Numbered from the stretch's first letter, positions 25,086-33,208 are shown. The stretch is DNA of 64,000 nucleotides from an uncultured Alphaproteobacteria bacterium (GCA_902826695.1 CADEFU010000002.1:186001-250000); one strand, 5' to 3'. Notes: generated by a model from the letters alone, not told the origin. Program-made: numbers and translations.

Positions 25086-25343
25086 ATGAAGTCGCTGAAG
25101 CGGTCGATCCTCGTGCCGTCGATGCCGGGGCGCGACGCGCAGCGGCAAGTCGTGCTCAGTGACATTCACTTCCGGTGGGGCAGGTTCTCCGACGCGGATC
25201 TGTCGGGCCTGAAAGACCGGGGCGATCTCGTGTCGCTCGTCGCGGCAAAGTACGGGCAGGGCGCGACCGTCGCCGGGCATGACGTCGATGCGCTGCTCAA
25301 GGGGCGGATTGTGCGGCCGGGTTGCGCGGCTGGTGCTGCGTAG
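25086..25343 (+). CDS. Small CsbD-like protein
   Basis: The 85-residue protein contains RWGRFSDADLSGLKDRG and LVSLVAAKYG, which follow the core of CsbD-type stress proteins (WG.LTD.DL...G..D.LV....YG). A C-terminal HDVDALLKGR segment follows. The ATG at 25086 has GAAGGA upstream; a longer frame to 25038 is less likely. CsbD proteins are general-stress proteins of unknown mechanism. The similarity is partial and judged by eye. Confidence 0.5.
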   Translation: MKSLKRSILVPSMPGRDAQRQVVLSDIHFRWGRFSDADLSGLKDRGDLVSLVAAKYGQGATVAGHDVDALLKGRIVRPGCAAGAA

Positions 25344-25385
25344 CGTGGCTCGGTGCCGGGCGGGTGGCTTCTTCCTTCCTACGTC

Positions 25386-25943
25386 CTAATCGTGCGGTAG
25401 CGGGTTGTCGCCGAAGCGGGCCCAGAGTTTCGGATAGCGCTTGGCGAGGTGCTCTTCGTCGTCGCTGAATTCTTCTCCCGTGGGGCCGTCGCCGCCGAGG
25501 CCGGATTCGGGTTCGGAGTGGTCGCGGATGTCGCCGTCGCCGCCTTTTTCTTCGTAGGTCTCGACGGCGACGTAATAGAATTCTTCGAACTCCCAATAAC
25601 CTTCGGGGCCCATCGGCGCGAGGTCGAGATCGGCGAGGTTGTCGGGGTCCTTCAGCGCGGCCTCATAGGCTTTGCAGCCGCGCGAGACGAGCCAGCGGCG
25701 GAAATACTCGAAGCCGTCGTCGGAGCAGCCGCCGTGGATCACATAGGCCGCGCCCCAGAGGTCCCAGGTGTAGGCCTGGTTCAGCAGGCGGCGGAACGTC
25801 ATCTCGTAGGCGATGAGCTCGTCGAGCGAGAGAGCGGTGAGCGCGATCTCAAGCGCCTCAAGACGCTCCTCCGGATCGTCACCGGCTGCAGCGAGGCCGT
25901 CGATGATGGCCCAGAATTGCGCCTCGGGCATGGGGGTGGGCAT
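25386..25943 (-). CDS. DUF4240 domain protein
   Basis: The 185-residue acidic cytoplasmic protein has the DUF4240 signature: EAQFWAIIDG at the N terminus, YTWDLWGAAYVIHGGCSDDG in the middle and FEYFRRWLVSRG after it, then PDNLADL. An acidic, Gly-rich tail (residues 130-165) follows. The family is widespread in bacteria with no known function. It is the first gene downstream (on the minus strand) of the non-coding region with the phased heptamer array. Confidence 0.85.
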   Translation of the reverse strand: MPTPMPEAQFWAIIDGLAAAGDDPEERLEALEIALTALSLDELIAYEMTFRRLLNQAYTWDLWGAAYVIHGGCSDDGFEYFRRWLVSRGCKAYEAALKDPDNLADLDLAPMGPEGYWEFEEFYYVAVETYEEKGGDGDIRDHSEPESGLGGDGPTGEEFSDDEEHLAKRYPKLWARFGDNPLPHD

Positions 25944-26103
25944 CGTGGGCTCCGGTCGTGGGAGGTGAACCGCGGGTGGCGTTATTCTCTCACAGTTCGC
26001 GAAAGCAAACCACGCCCTGGGGCCGCCGGCCGGCTCTTGCGGGTGAAGATGCGGGCCGCTGGAATTCTTGGGTGGGTTTGTTTGATGCGGTTGGTGGTGA
26101 GGG

Positions 26104-26141
26104 CTCTGGGTCCCGCTCTCGCTTTGCTCGGCCGGGATGAC
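26104..26141. repeat. REP-like intergenic element
   Basis: This short element reads CTCTGGGTCCCG, then CTCTCGCTTTGCTCGG, then CCGGGATGAC. It has TCCCG and CGGGA arms enclosing a GC-rich core. Elements of this form are frequent between genes in alphaproteobacterial chromosomes. Only one copy is visible in this window, so the repeat status rests on recognition. Confidence 0.4.
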
Positions 26142-26370
26142 AGGGTGGGGTGTGATTTGACTTTTACAACATTCACCTTTATTTATACGACGTTTTCACC
26201 GCGTTCGGGTTCGACTGCTTGAGCGTGGCGTTAGCTTTCCCGCGCCCGTTTGAGGGCGTGCGGCTGCGACTTGACAGCTGAACCTTTGAGAACTCGTGCG
26301 GGTGTGGAACCGGCGCGTTGCATTGTGCTCGCGCGTCAGCGGCTGGATGCGGCCGTTTTGGTTCGGGGCG

Positions 26371-26425
26371 CGAACGGACGCCTAACGGATTTCTAACGGC
26401 TAACTAACAGCTATCTAACAGATAA
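26371..26425 (-). promoter_or_regulatory. Five CTAACRG-type heptamers phased at exactly 11 bp
   Basis: Heptamers start at 26371 (CGAACGG, degenerate), 26382 (CTAACGG), 26393 (CTAACGG), 26404 (CTAACAG) and 26415 (CTAACAG), each separated by 4 mostly A/T bases. Two more copies follow out of phase at 26446 (CTAACGC) and 26455 (CTAACGG). Read on the minus strand they are CYGTTAG-N4 units, the arrangement bound head-to-tail by OmpR/PhoB-type response regulators (7-bp half sites at 11-bp pitch). The array lies in the 25944-26639 non-coding stretch, about 430 bases upstream of the DUF4240 gene start. Apart from this and the two repeats flanking it I see nothing in that stretch. Confidence 0.6.
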
Positions 26426-26598
26426 AGCCGCGGAGATGAGCCAATCTAACGCTTCTAACGGATTCGATTTTGCATTGTGTCCGCAACCCCGGCTTGCGGG
26501 GTGCGGTTGATGTGGCGATCCGGGGGATTTTCGGTGGGGTGGTGCGGCCCCCCTCCCGTGCAGCCCTGCTTCGCCAAAGGCTTCGCAGCGCGCACGTA

Positions 26599-26625
26599 CT
26601 CCCCCAAAGCGGCGCTTTGGGGGAG
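26599..26625. repeat. Perfect 12-bp inverted repeat downstream of the Baeyer-Villiger gene
   Basis: CTCCCCCAAAGC, a GGC loop and GCTTTGGGGGAG form a perfect 12-bp stem. It begins 15 bases beyond the stop of the minus-strand monooxygenase and could terminate transcription or protect the mRNA end, although no T-run follows on that strand. It may also be a dispersed intergenic repeat. Confidence 0.5.
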
Positions 26626-26639
26626 ACAACGTGTTAGTT

Positions 26640-28139
26640 TTATTCGGCGGCCCGTGCCAGTTCCGGTTTCGCCACAGCGCCCGCTTTTGTGAACACCAGC
26701 GCGCCGTCTTCGATCGGGGCTTTGCGCATTTCTTTGAGGTCGGTGAAGTAGTTTTGGTTTTGGCGCCACGGGGCGGTGGGGCCTTGCTTTGGCGTGGCGG
26801 CGAGTGCGCGGATGACGTAGCCCGATGAGAAATCCAGCATCGGGTCGGCCTTCATGTTCGGGTCGGAGGGGCGCGGCGTCACGATGGGCGTGCCCTTTTC
26901 GTCCATCTTGTTCAGCACGCGCGTGACCCATTCGCAGACGAGGTCGGCGCGCAGCGTCCAGCTGGCGTTCGTGTAGCCGAAGACGAACGCCAGGTTCGGG
27001 ACGTTCGAGAGCATCATGCCTTTGTAAGCGAACTCTTTGCCCGGATCGACTGGCGCGCCGTCCACGGTCAGTTGCGCACCGCCCAGCATCTGCACGTGCA
27101 GGCCCGTGGCGGTCACGATGACGTCGGCTTCGAGTTCCTTGCCCGACTTCAGCTTGATGCCTTTGCCGGTGAAGCTTTCGATGTGGTCGGTGACGACGCT
27201 GGCCTTGCCGTCTTTGATCGCGTTGAACATGTCGGCGTCGGGCACGAGGCAGAGGCGCTGATCCCAGGGATTATAGCTCGGCGTGAAGTGGGTCTTCACA
27301 TCGTAGCCGGCGGGCAAGAGGTCGGCGACGCCTTTGATCAGACGCTCGGCCGTCTGTTGCGGTTTCTTGCGCGACAAGCCGAAGAAGAAGCGCTGCAGCA
27401 CGATGTTGCGCCAGCGCGGGATCATGTAGGCCCAACTCGGCGGGAGGAACTTGCGCAAGAAGTTAGCGGTTTTGTCCATCTCGGGGCGCGAGACGTAGTA
27501 GGTGGGCGAGCGCTGCAGCATGGTCACGTGGGCGGCGGTCTTGGCCATGTTCGGCAGCAGCGTCACGGCGGTGGCGCCGGAGCCGATGATCACGACGCGC
27601 TTGCCGGTGTAGTCGAAACCCTCCGGCCAGTGTTGCGGGTGGATGATCGTGCCTTTGAAGTCTTCGCGGCCCTTGAACTCCGGCGTGTAGCCTTCGCTGT
27701 AGCGGTAGTAGCCGGCGCAGGAGAAGAGGAAGTTCGCGGTGAGCGTGACCGGCGTTTCTTTACCGCTCTCGTCGCGCTTCGTTCCTTCGACGGTCCAGCG
27801 GGCGGTCGCCGAATCCCAGCTTGCGCTCACGACGTTGTGGCGGAAGCGGATGTGCTTATCGATGCCGTTTTCGCGCGCGGTCTCTGTGACGTAGTCGCGG
27901 ATTTTGTCGCCGGGCGAGATCGTGCTGTCGTGCTTCCAGGGCTTGAAGTGATAGCCCATGGTCAGCATGTCGCTATCCGAGCGGATTCCGGGGTAGCGGA
28001 ACAGGTCCCACGTGCCGCCGATGCGTTCTCGGTTTTCGAGAATGACGTAGGTCTTCTTCGGCGCGAATTTGTTCAAGTGATAGCCGGCGTCGATGCCGGA
28101 GATGCCTGCACCGATGATCAATACGTCGACATGTTCCAT
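26640..28139 (-). CDS. Baeyer-Villiger monooxygenase (EthA-like)
   Basis: The 499-residue class B flavoprotein has the FAD motif VLIIGAGISGID at the N terminus and the BVMO fingerprint FKGTIIHPQHWP (FxGxxxHxxxWP), which separates it from plain FMOs. The second Rossmann motif is VVIIGSGATAV. Such enzymes convert ketones to esters with NADPH and O2; EthA is the best-known relative. The ATG at 28139 matches homologues; an in-frame GTG at 28154 has no ribosome-binding site. A perfect 6+3+6 palindrome about 60 bases upstream may be its operator. The ester product would suit the HSL-type esterases elsewhere in the window. Confidence 0.92.
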   Translation of the reverse strand: MEHVDVLIIGAGISGIDAGYHLNKFAPKKTYVILENRERIGGTWDLFRYPGIRSDSDMLTMGYHFKPWKHDSTISPGDKIRDYVTETARENGIDKHIRFRHNVVSASWDSATARWTVEGTKRDESGKETPVTLTANFLFSCAGYYRYSEGYTPEFKGREDFKGTIIHPQHWPEGFDYTGKRVVIIGSGATAVTLLPNMAKTAAHVTMLQRSPTYYVSRPEMDKTANFLRKFLPPSWAYMIPRWRNIVLQRFFFGLSRKKPQQTAERLIKGVADLLPAGYDVKTHFTPSYNPWDQRLCLVPDADMFNAIKDGKASVVTDHIESFTGKGIKLKSGKELEADVIVTATGLHVQMLGGAQLTVDGAPVDPGKEFAYKGMMLSNVPNLAFVFGYTNASWTLRADLVCEWVTRVLNKMDEKGTPIVTPRPSDPNMKADPMLDFSSGYVIRALAATPKQGPTAPWRQNQNYFTDLKEMRKAPIEDGALVFTKAGAVAKPELARAAE

Positions 28140-28199
28140 AGGGCTTGCTTTCACGGGCTCGGGAATAGCGATCGGTCGAGCCTAACATATGGGGTGAAA

Positions 28200-28214
28200 C
28201 TGACAAATTGTCAG
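28200..28214. promoter_or_regulatory. Palindromic operator candidate upstream of the Baeyer-Villiger gene
   Basis: CTGACA-AAT-TGTCAG is a perfect 6+3+6 dyad. On the minus strand a TATGTT (-10-like, 28184-28189) follows, so the palindrome covers the likely -35 region. A TetR-type repressor controlling the monooxygenase, as EthR controls EthA, would fit, but no regulator gene is adjacent. Confidence 0.45.
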
Positions 28215-28435
28215 CCTTAACGGCTCGCGCGTGGCGATCTCGCGTGGACGCGTGCGTCTTGCGATATCCACAACTCGCGGGCACCTGCGCGCATCGGGCG
28301 CATTGGGCTAAGTGATTGGTGCTCAACGTAGAAGTCCAGGTGGTCGCGGTTATCTGACAATCACGTCACTTGACCTTGTGTGAGCGCGAGGCCACTTCGC
28401 GCGACGTAATCCCCTCGAAGGTTTAGAGCAACGAT

Positions 28436-28669
28436 ATGACGAAGATTATCACGGCAGCAGTGGTGGGCGCCGCGTTGACGCTGGCGGTTCCGGCGCAGGC
28501 AGCGGAAGGGTTCAATGTCCTTCTCGGCGGCTTTGGCTGGAATTTGCCGGCCTGCAAGGAAGGCCGCGTGCTGCGCGAAGTGCGCAGCGAGAAAACCGGC
28601 AAGCTCGTGTGGCGCTGCGTGCCCGATCAGCGGCAGACCGCGCAAGTGCAACCTGCGCCGCGCCGGTAG
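28436..28669 (+). CDS. Small exported protein (77 aa)
   Basis: The protein has a clear signal peptide (MTKIITAAVVGAALTLAVPAQAA) and a mature part of about 54 residues, GFNVLLGGFGWNLPACKEGRVL then KLVWRCVPDQ, with two Cys that may form a disulphide. A good intrinsic terminator follows the gene, which supports it being a real, monocistronic gene. No family recognised. Confidence 0.65.
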   Translation: MTKIITAAVVGAALTLAVPAQAAEGFNVLLGGFGWNLPACKEGRVLREVRSEKTGKLVWRCVPDQRQTAQVQPAPRR

Positions 28670-28695
28670 ACCCTCAGTTTGCTTCTAGATTGCGG

Positions 28696-28728
28696 TCGCC
28701 TCCGCTTGGTGCGGGGGCGATTTTCTTT
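28696..28728 (+). terminator. Rho-independent terminator
   Basis: TCGCCTCCGC, a TTGGT loop and GCGGGGGCGA form a 10-bp stem with one T-G wobble, followed directly by TTTTCTTT. It ends the small exported-protein gene and leaves 14 bases before the PdeM start. Confidence 0.75.
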
Positions 28729-28742
28729 GTAGGGTCGCGTGC

Positions 28743-29432
28743 ATGAGCGAGCCTCAGGAATTCAATGTTGCCGATGCGGTGCTGACCGCCGATCGCTCCG
28801 GGGCGGTTTGGTGGGCTGAGAAGCGGTTGCTCGCGGTTGCCGATTTGCACTTCGAGAAGGGCTCGGCGTTTGCGGTCAAGACCGGGCAGATGCTGCCGCC
28901 GTACGACACGCATACGACGCTTGCGCGGCTCAATGAAGTCGCAGAACGGCTTCAGCCCAAGACGATCGTTTGTCTTGGCGACAATTTTCATGACAGCGAT
29001 GGGCCTTCGCGGCTTGATGAATCGGCGAAGCGGGCAATCACGGCGCTGATGCGCAAGCGGCGGTTCGTTTGGATTGAGGGCAATCACGACGGGGCTTCTG
29101 CGATTGCGTTGGGTGGCGAGTGTGCGGTGGAGCTTGAGCTTGGGCCGCTGGTGTTTCGCCATGATGCGAAGCGTGGGCGGGTGACGGGCGAGCTTTCAGG
29201 GCATCTGCATCCGGTCGCGCGGGTGGCGACGCGGGTGAAGCTGCTGAAGCGGCGGTGCTTTGTCAGCGACGGGCAGCGCTGTGTTTTGCCGGCGTTCGGT
29301 GCCTATACCGGCGGTCTGGATGTGTTCGACGCGGCCGTTGCGCGCCTCTTCCCCGACGGCTTTCGGGCTTATCTACTCGGGCGCGACCGGGTTTATCCGT
29401 TCGCGCACTCTAGGCTTTCCGCCTACGCTTGA
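28743..29432 (+). CDS. pdeM: Ligase-associated DNA damage response endonuclease PdeM
   Basis: The 229-residue calcineurin-like metallophosphoesterase carries all metal motifs: VADLHFEKGSAF (D-x-H), CLGDNFHDSDG (GDxxHD), IEGNHD (GNHD) and SGHLHPVARV (GHxHP). It matches PdeM, the nuclease of the ATP-dependent ligase/Lhr/exonuclease set. In many genomes pdeM sits directly beside lhr; here it is 10 kb downstream of it. It ends one base before the convergent cupin lipoprotein gene. Confidence 0.92.
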   Translation: MSEPQEFNVADAVLTADRSGAVWWAEKRLLAVADLHFEKGSAFAVKTGQMLPPYDTHTTLARLNEVAERLQPKTIVCLGDNFHDSDGPSRLDESAKRAITALMRKRRFVWIEGNHDGASAIALGGECAVELELGPLVFRHDAKRGRVTGELSGHLHPVARVATRVKLLKRRCFVSDGQRCVLPAFGAYTGGLDVFDAAVARLFPDGFRAYLLGRDRVYPFAHSRLSAYA

Positions 29433-29433
29433 G

Positions 29434-29934
29434 TTAGTTGCGGGCGGTCTGGTGCGTCCAGGCGCCGTCGGCAACCTTCGGCGCCCATTCGCCATACACG
29501 GTGACGTAGAGCAGCGCTTCGGTGCCGGGGCGCGTCGTTGCTTGGAGGATATAGTTCGGCGGCACGGCGGCGAAGGCGCCCGGGCCTTGCGTCAGCTTCT
29601 CTTGCTTGCCGGTTGCGGTGACACTGTCGAATATGAACGTGCCTTTGAGCACGGTGTAGTTTCCATCAACGGTCAGCCACATCGGTGGCAACGTGAAGGC
29701 TGCGGGCGCCTTGATCACGGCGCGGGTGATGCCGAACTTGGCATTGCGCTCAACGATGGTGACGCGCAGCGGGTTCGAGTTCGGCTGATCGGGCGTGAGT
29801 TTTTGCCACGCAGCGTTCGATAAATCGACTTGCGGAATTTTTTGCTTCGGCGCGTCGAGTGCCGTGACGGTTGATTGGTACGTCGAACACGCGCTCAAGC
29901 TGAATGCGGCGAGAAGGGCGAAGGTGCGTCTCAT
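29434..29934 (-). CDS. Cupin-domain lipoprotein
   Basis: The 166-residue protein has a lipoprotein signal peptide with lipobox LSAC (Cys16), so it is anchored in a membrane facing the periplasm. The mature part is a small cupin barrel (PPMWLTVDGNYTVLKGTFIF, GPGAFAAVPPNY, EALLYVTVYGEW). Periplasmic cupins of this kind have no assigned activity. The stop codon lies one base from that of pdeM. Confidence 0.75.
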   Translation of the reverse strand: MRRTFALLAAFSLSACSTYQSTVTALDAPKQKIPQVDLSNAAWQKLTPDQPNSNPLRVTIVERNAKFGITRAVIKAPAAFTLPPMWLTVDGNYTVLKGTFIFDSVTATGKQEKLTQGPGAFAAVPPNYILQATTRPGTEALLYVTVYGEWAPKVADGAWTHQTARN

Positions 29935-30037
29935 TCGTGCGACTCAAAATCGTTGGTTTGCGCAACCGATGCGCTCATCAGAAGCGTCATACGCGCGTGC
30001 AAAAGAGGCGCGGTTGAGTCTTGAGCGCAACGGTCTT

Positions 30038-30088
30038 TTAACCTTTTGTTAACCACTCAGGCGTTAACGATCGTTAACAGAATCTTAA
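30038..30088 (+). promoter_or_regulatory. CtrA-type site cluster with a 16-bp perfect palindrome
   Basis: Five TTAA tetramers lie within 51 bases. 30038-30052 is TTAA-N7-TTAA (spacer CCTTTTG) and 30074-30088 is TTAA-N7-TTAA (spacer CAGAATC); both are exact CtrA boxes in spacing. Between them GTTAACGATCGTTAAC (30063-30078) is a perfect palindrome. The cluster is 95-145 bases upstream of the PodJ-like start codon. Confidence 0.65.
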
Positions 30089-30182
30089 AAGCCACAGCGC
30101 CATGGGTTGTGCGGTGTGGTCCGCTTTACAACAACATATCCTCATACCTAACGTCAAAAACGTATCGGGGGAATTGATTCGC

Positions 30183-33092
30183 ATGCGTCCGGGCGTTCCG
30201 TGGAATGTGAAGGGAATCGAGGCTGAAGCGCGTGAAATAGCGCAGCTCGCCGCGCGTCGTAACGGCGTCAGCTTGGGGGAATATCTGTCCCAACTGATCA
30301 TGACCGAGGGGCGCCCTGGCGCCGGCGGTCACGGCTATCCGCAGCAGCAGTTTATGCCGGGTGACGGCACTTATGGGCCGCAGCCGACGGTCTATCAGCG
30401 GCCGCAGAATTTTCCGCAGGCTCAGCCACAGGCTTATCAACCGCTTCATCCGCATCAAGGCTATGGCCAGCCGCAGCAGCAGCCGTCGGCTGCGCCGTCC
30501 TTCGAAGCGGGCATGCGCGGAAACGAATTCCAAGTGGTGGCTCACGGGCTTCGCGATCTGGCCGACCGGCTTGAGGGGTCGGAGCGGCGCGCGCAGACGG
30601 CGATCGCAACGGTGAACCAGTCGGTTGCCGCGATGCAGGATCGCATCGATGCGGCGGACCGGGTGAAACAGCTTGCCGATGTGGCGTTCACGAGCGCGGC
30701 CGATGCGCTCGCGCAGTCGGCGCGCGACCAGGCGTCGGCGTTCGAAAGTCTGGAGACGACCGTGCGCAGCGTGCAGCGGCGCCTCGTCGATATCGAAAGC
30801 GGGCGTGCGGAATGGCCCGGTAAAGATGCGGTCACGCGGCTTGAGACGGCGCTTGGCCAATTGCAGAAGCGCCTCCTCGAGATGGAGCAGGCCAAGCCGA
30901 ACGACTCCGCGCAGAAGGATCAGTTCGCGCGGCTTGAGATTACGCTCAATCACTTGCAGAAACGCCTTGCCGAAATGGAGACGTCGCGCGGGGAGTTTCC
31001 GCACAAGGACGCCTTGATGCGGCTTGAGGCATCGATCGCCGAGGTCCGGCACGGCGTCGTCGACAACGAGAAGCGGTCGCGGGACGACATGACCCAGCTT
31101 GCGCGCTTCATGCGCGAACTGGGCACGCGGGTCGACGCTACGGAGCGGCAGTTCCAAAGTTTCGGCAACTCGGCGCAATTGAACGAAGGCGTAACGGCGC
31201 GGCTCGACTCGCTGGAAGCGCGCTCGGCGTCGATGTTCGATGAGATGCGTGGCCACCTGACAGCGATGGACGGGCGGATTGCGCAAGTCACTTCGCGTCC
31301 AGCGACGCATCCGGAAGCTTTCGTATCGTTGCAGCGTTCGGTTGAGACGCTCCACCAGCGGCTCGACGCGGGTCCCCAGCACGGGTTGGATGCGATCGGC
31401 ACGACGCTTGAAACGCTGACCACGAAGATCGAGGACAGCGAGCGGCGCGCGGCGGAATCCGTATCCACGGTCAGCAATGCGCTGAAAGCGATTTCGACGC
31501 GGATCGAGGACTCCGAGAAGAAGCAGGCGCAAGCGATTACATCGCTCGCGGTGCGCTTCGACGAGGCTGAGCGCAAGACGACCGACATTGTCGAAGACAC
31601 GATGCGCTCCATCAATCAGCGCCTCGAGCAATCGGACAAGAAGCATCGCGAAGCGATCGGCGGCTTGCGGCTGACGGTCGATGGGTTGGTCGCGAAGGCT
31701 GCGGCCGAAGCCATTCCCGATCCGCGGCTCAGAACGTCATCGTTGGCTTCGCCGCTGAGTGGGCCGTCGTCGTACTCGCCGCCACCCCCGCCGCCGGAAC
31801 CGTATACGCAGCCGGCATCATTTGCACCGGAGCCCGTGAAAGCGGATGACGGTTTCTCGGTCTCGGCGCTTGAGACGATCATGGCGACGCCGCTGTCGCA
31901 GCCGTTGTCTTCGCTCGACACGCCTCTCGAGCTCGACCAGTTCGTGCCGGAGCGCGACGATATGGGCGAGCCGCCGGCGAAGCAGGCCGACTTCCTCAGT
32001 CAGGCGCGCCGTGCGGCAAAGGCCGCAGCGCAGGCCGATGCCGAACGTCAGCAGCAGAAGGCGCCCAAGAAGCGGAAGCGTAGCGAGGCCGCTGCCGATG
32101 CATCGACGCCCTTTCCGAAGGACGATGTGCAACGCGGACGCTTCGGGCGGCTTGCGATTATCAGTGTCGCGGGCGTTGCGGTTGTCGCGGGCATCGTGGC
32201 GTTGTTCTTCACGTTCCCTGGCGGCTCGGATGACGGCGTGAACCGTCCCGGTGCGGGCGAAAGCATCGGCGAGATACTGAACGGCAAAGAGGCGGCGCCA
32301 GCCGTCGTGCCGCAACCGGGTCCTTCGGCTGAGTTTGCGCCGCCGTCGGCGCCGGATGCAGCTGCTGCGTCCGGTACTAGCCTGAGCGCGGAAGCGAACG
32401 GTCTCGGAACGGCAGCGCCGCCGACCGATTTCATGTCCGGCACGTCGATGCTGCCGGGTGGATCGACGGCGGAAGCGGAAGTCGCCAAGCTTGAGGCGGC
32501 GGCATTGCGCGGCGATGCGTCGGCGCAGTTCCGTTTGGTCTTGCTCTACACGGAAGGCCGCGGCGTCGTGAAGGACGATACCAAGGCCCTGTCGTTGGCT
32601 ACGAAGGCGGCTGAACAGGGTCTGGTCGTCGCTCAGTATCGCCTGGGCGCGATGTACGAGCGCGGCATTGGCGTGCCTAAGGATCTGCCGCAGGCCAAGA
32701 ATTGGTATGAGCGCGCGGCCAAAGGCGGCAATCGCAAGGCGATGCACAATTTGGCGGTGCTCTATGCCGATGGCGTCGGGCTTCCGCAGAGCTTCCAGAC
32801 GGCGGCAGGCTGGTTCCGGCAAGGTGCCGACTACGGTTTGGCCGATTCCCAGTACAATCTTGCAATCCTTCTGGAGCGCGGGATGGGCGTCGAAAAGAAC
32901 ATGTCCGAAGCGGCGAAGTGGTACGCCATTGCGTCGTCGCAGGGCGACACCGGTGCGACCGAGCGGCTTGAGGCGTTGAAGAAGACGCTGAGCGCGAACG
33001 ACGTGGCGATGGCGCTTGAGGCTGCGCGCCGGTTCAAGCCGAAGGCGCTTGATCCTGTTGCGAACGAGATGCCTGCCTTCGGCGGCGGTTAA
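30183..33092 (+). CDS. PodJ-like polar localisation protein (coiled coil, TM, SEL1 repeats)
   Basis: This 969-residue protein starts with the conserved PodJ-type N terminus (RPGVPWNVKGIEAEAREIAQ, then GVSLGEYLSQLI). A Gln/Pro-rich stretch (about 50-110), a long coiled coil (about 120-520) with LQKRLxEME repeats, a Pro-rich segment, a basic KKRKR patch, one membrane span (about 656-676) and four SEL1 repeats (about 775-925) follow. The topology puts the coiled coil in the cytoplasm and SEL1 repeats in the periplasm, as in Caulobacter PodJ, but the peptidoglycan-binding C-terminal domain of PodJ is not present. GGGGGA ten bases before ATG 30183 fixes the start. CtrA-type sites upstream suggest cell-cycle control. 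Confidence 0.82.
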   Translation: MRPGVPWNVKGIEAEAREIAQLAARRNGVSLGEYLSQLIMTEGRPGAGGHGYPQQQFMPGDGTYGPQPTVYQRPQNFPQAQPQAYQPLHPHQGYGQPQQQPSAAPSFEAGMRGNEFQVVAHGLRDLADRLEGSERRAQTAIATVNQSVAAMQDRIDAADRVKQLADVAFTSAADALAQSARDQASAFESLETTVRSVQRRLVDIESGRAEWPGKDAVTRLETALGQLQKRLLEMEQAKPNDSAQKDQFARLEITLNHLQKRLAEMETSRGEFPHKDALMRLEASIAEVRHGVVDNEKRSRDDMTQLARFMRELGTRVDATERQFQSFGNSAQLNEGVTARLDSLEARSASMFDEMRGHLTAMDGRIAQVTSRPATHPEAFVSLQRSVETLHQRLDAGPQHGLDAIGTTLETLTTKIEDSERRAAESVSTVSNALKAISTRIEDSEKKQAQAITSLAVRFDEAERKTTDIVEDTMRSINQRLEQSDKKHREAIGGLRLTVDGLVAKAAAEAIPDPRLRTSSLASPLSGPSSYSPPPPPPEPYTQPASFAPEPVKADDGFSVSALETIMATPLSQPLSSLDTPLELDQFVPERDDMGEPPAKQADFLSQARRAAKAAAQADAERQQQKAPKKRKRSEAAADASTPFPKDDVQRGRFGRLAIISVAGVAVVAGIVALFFTFPGGSDDGVNRPGAGESIGEILNGKEAAPAVVPQPGPSAEFAPPSAPDAAAASGTSLSAEANGLGTAAPPTDFMSGTSMLPGGSTAEAEVAKLEAAALRGDASAQFRLVLLYTEGRGVVKDDTKALSLATKAAEQGLVVAQYRLGAMYERGIGVPKDLPQAKNWYERAAKGGNRKAMHNLAVLYADGVGLPQSFQTAAGWFRQGADYGLADSQYNLAILLERGMGVEKNMSEAAKWYAIASSQGDTGATERLEALKKTLSANDVAMALEAARRFKPKALDPVANEMPAFGGG

Positions 33093-33105
33093 GCATCCGC
33101 CGAAG
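33077..33105 (+). terminator. Hairpin at the end of the PodJ-like gene
   Basis: CTTCGGCGG and CCGCCGAAG form a 9-bp perfect stem with an 11-base loop that contains the stop codon. No T-run follows, so it may act as a weak or Rho-assisted terminator or as a 3'-end stabiliser. Confidence 0.4.
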
Positions 33106-33208
33106 TTGCCCGCGACCAATGCTCACATTGGTGACGAGTTCACCTAGCCAGCGCGTGCGCCCAGCGTTAAGCGTCTAGCAGTCGCACAGACTGCACGCTT
33201 TTCCGCCC

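Noticed and set aside
27072..28220. 382-codon plus-strand frame opposite the Baeyer-Villiger gene
   Set aside because: It overlaps the full length of a monooxygenase with all motifs; the translation has no recognisable domain.
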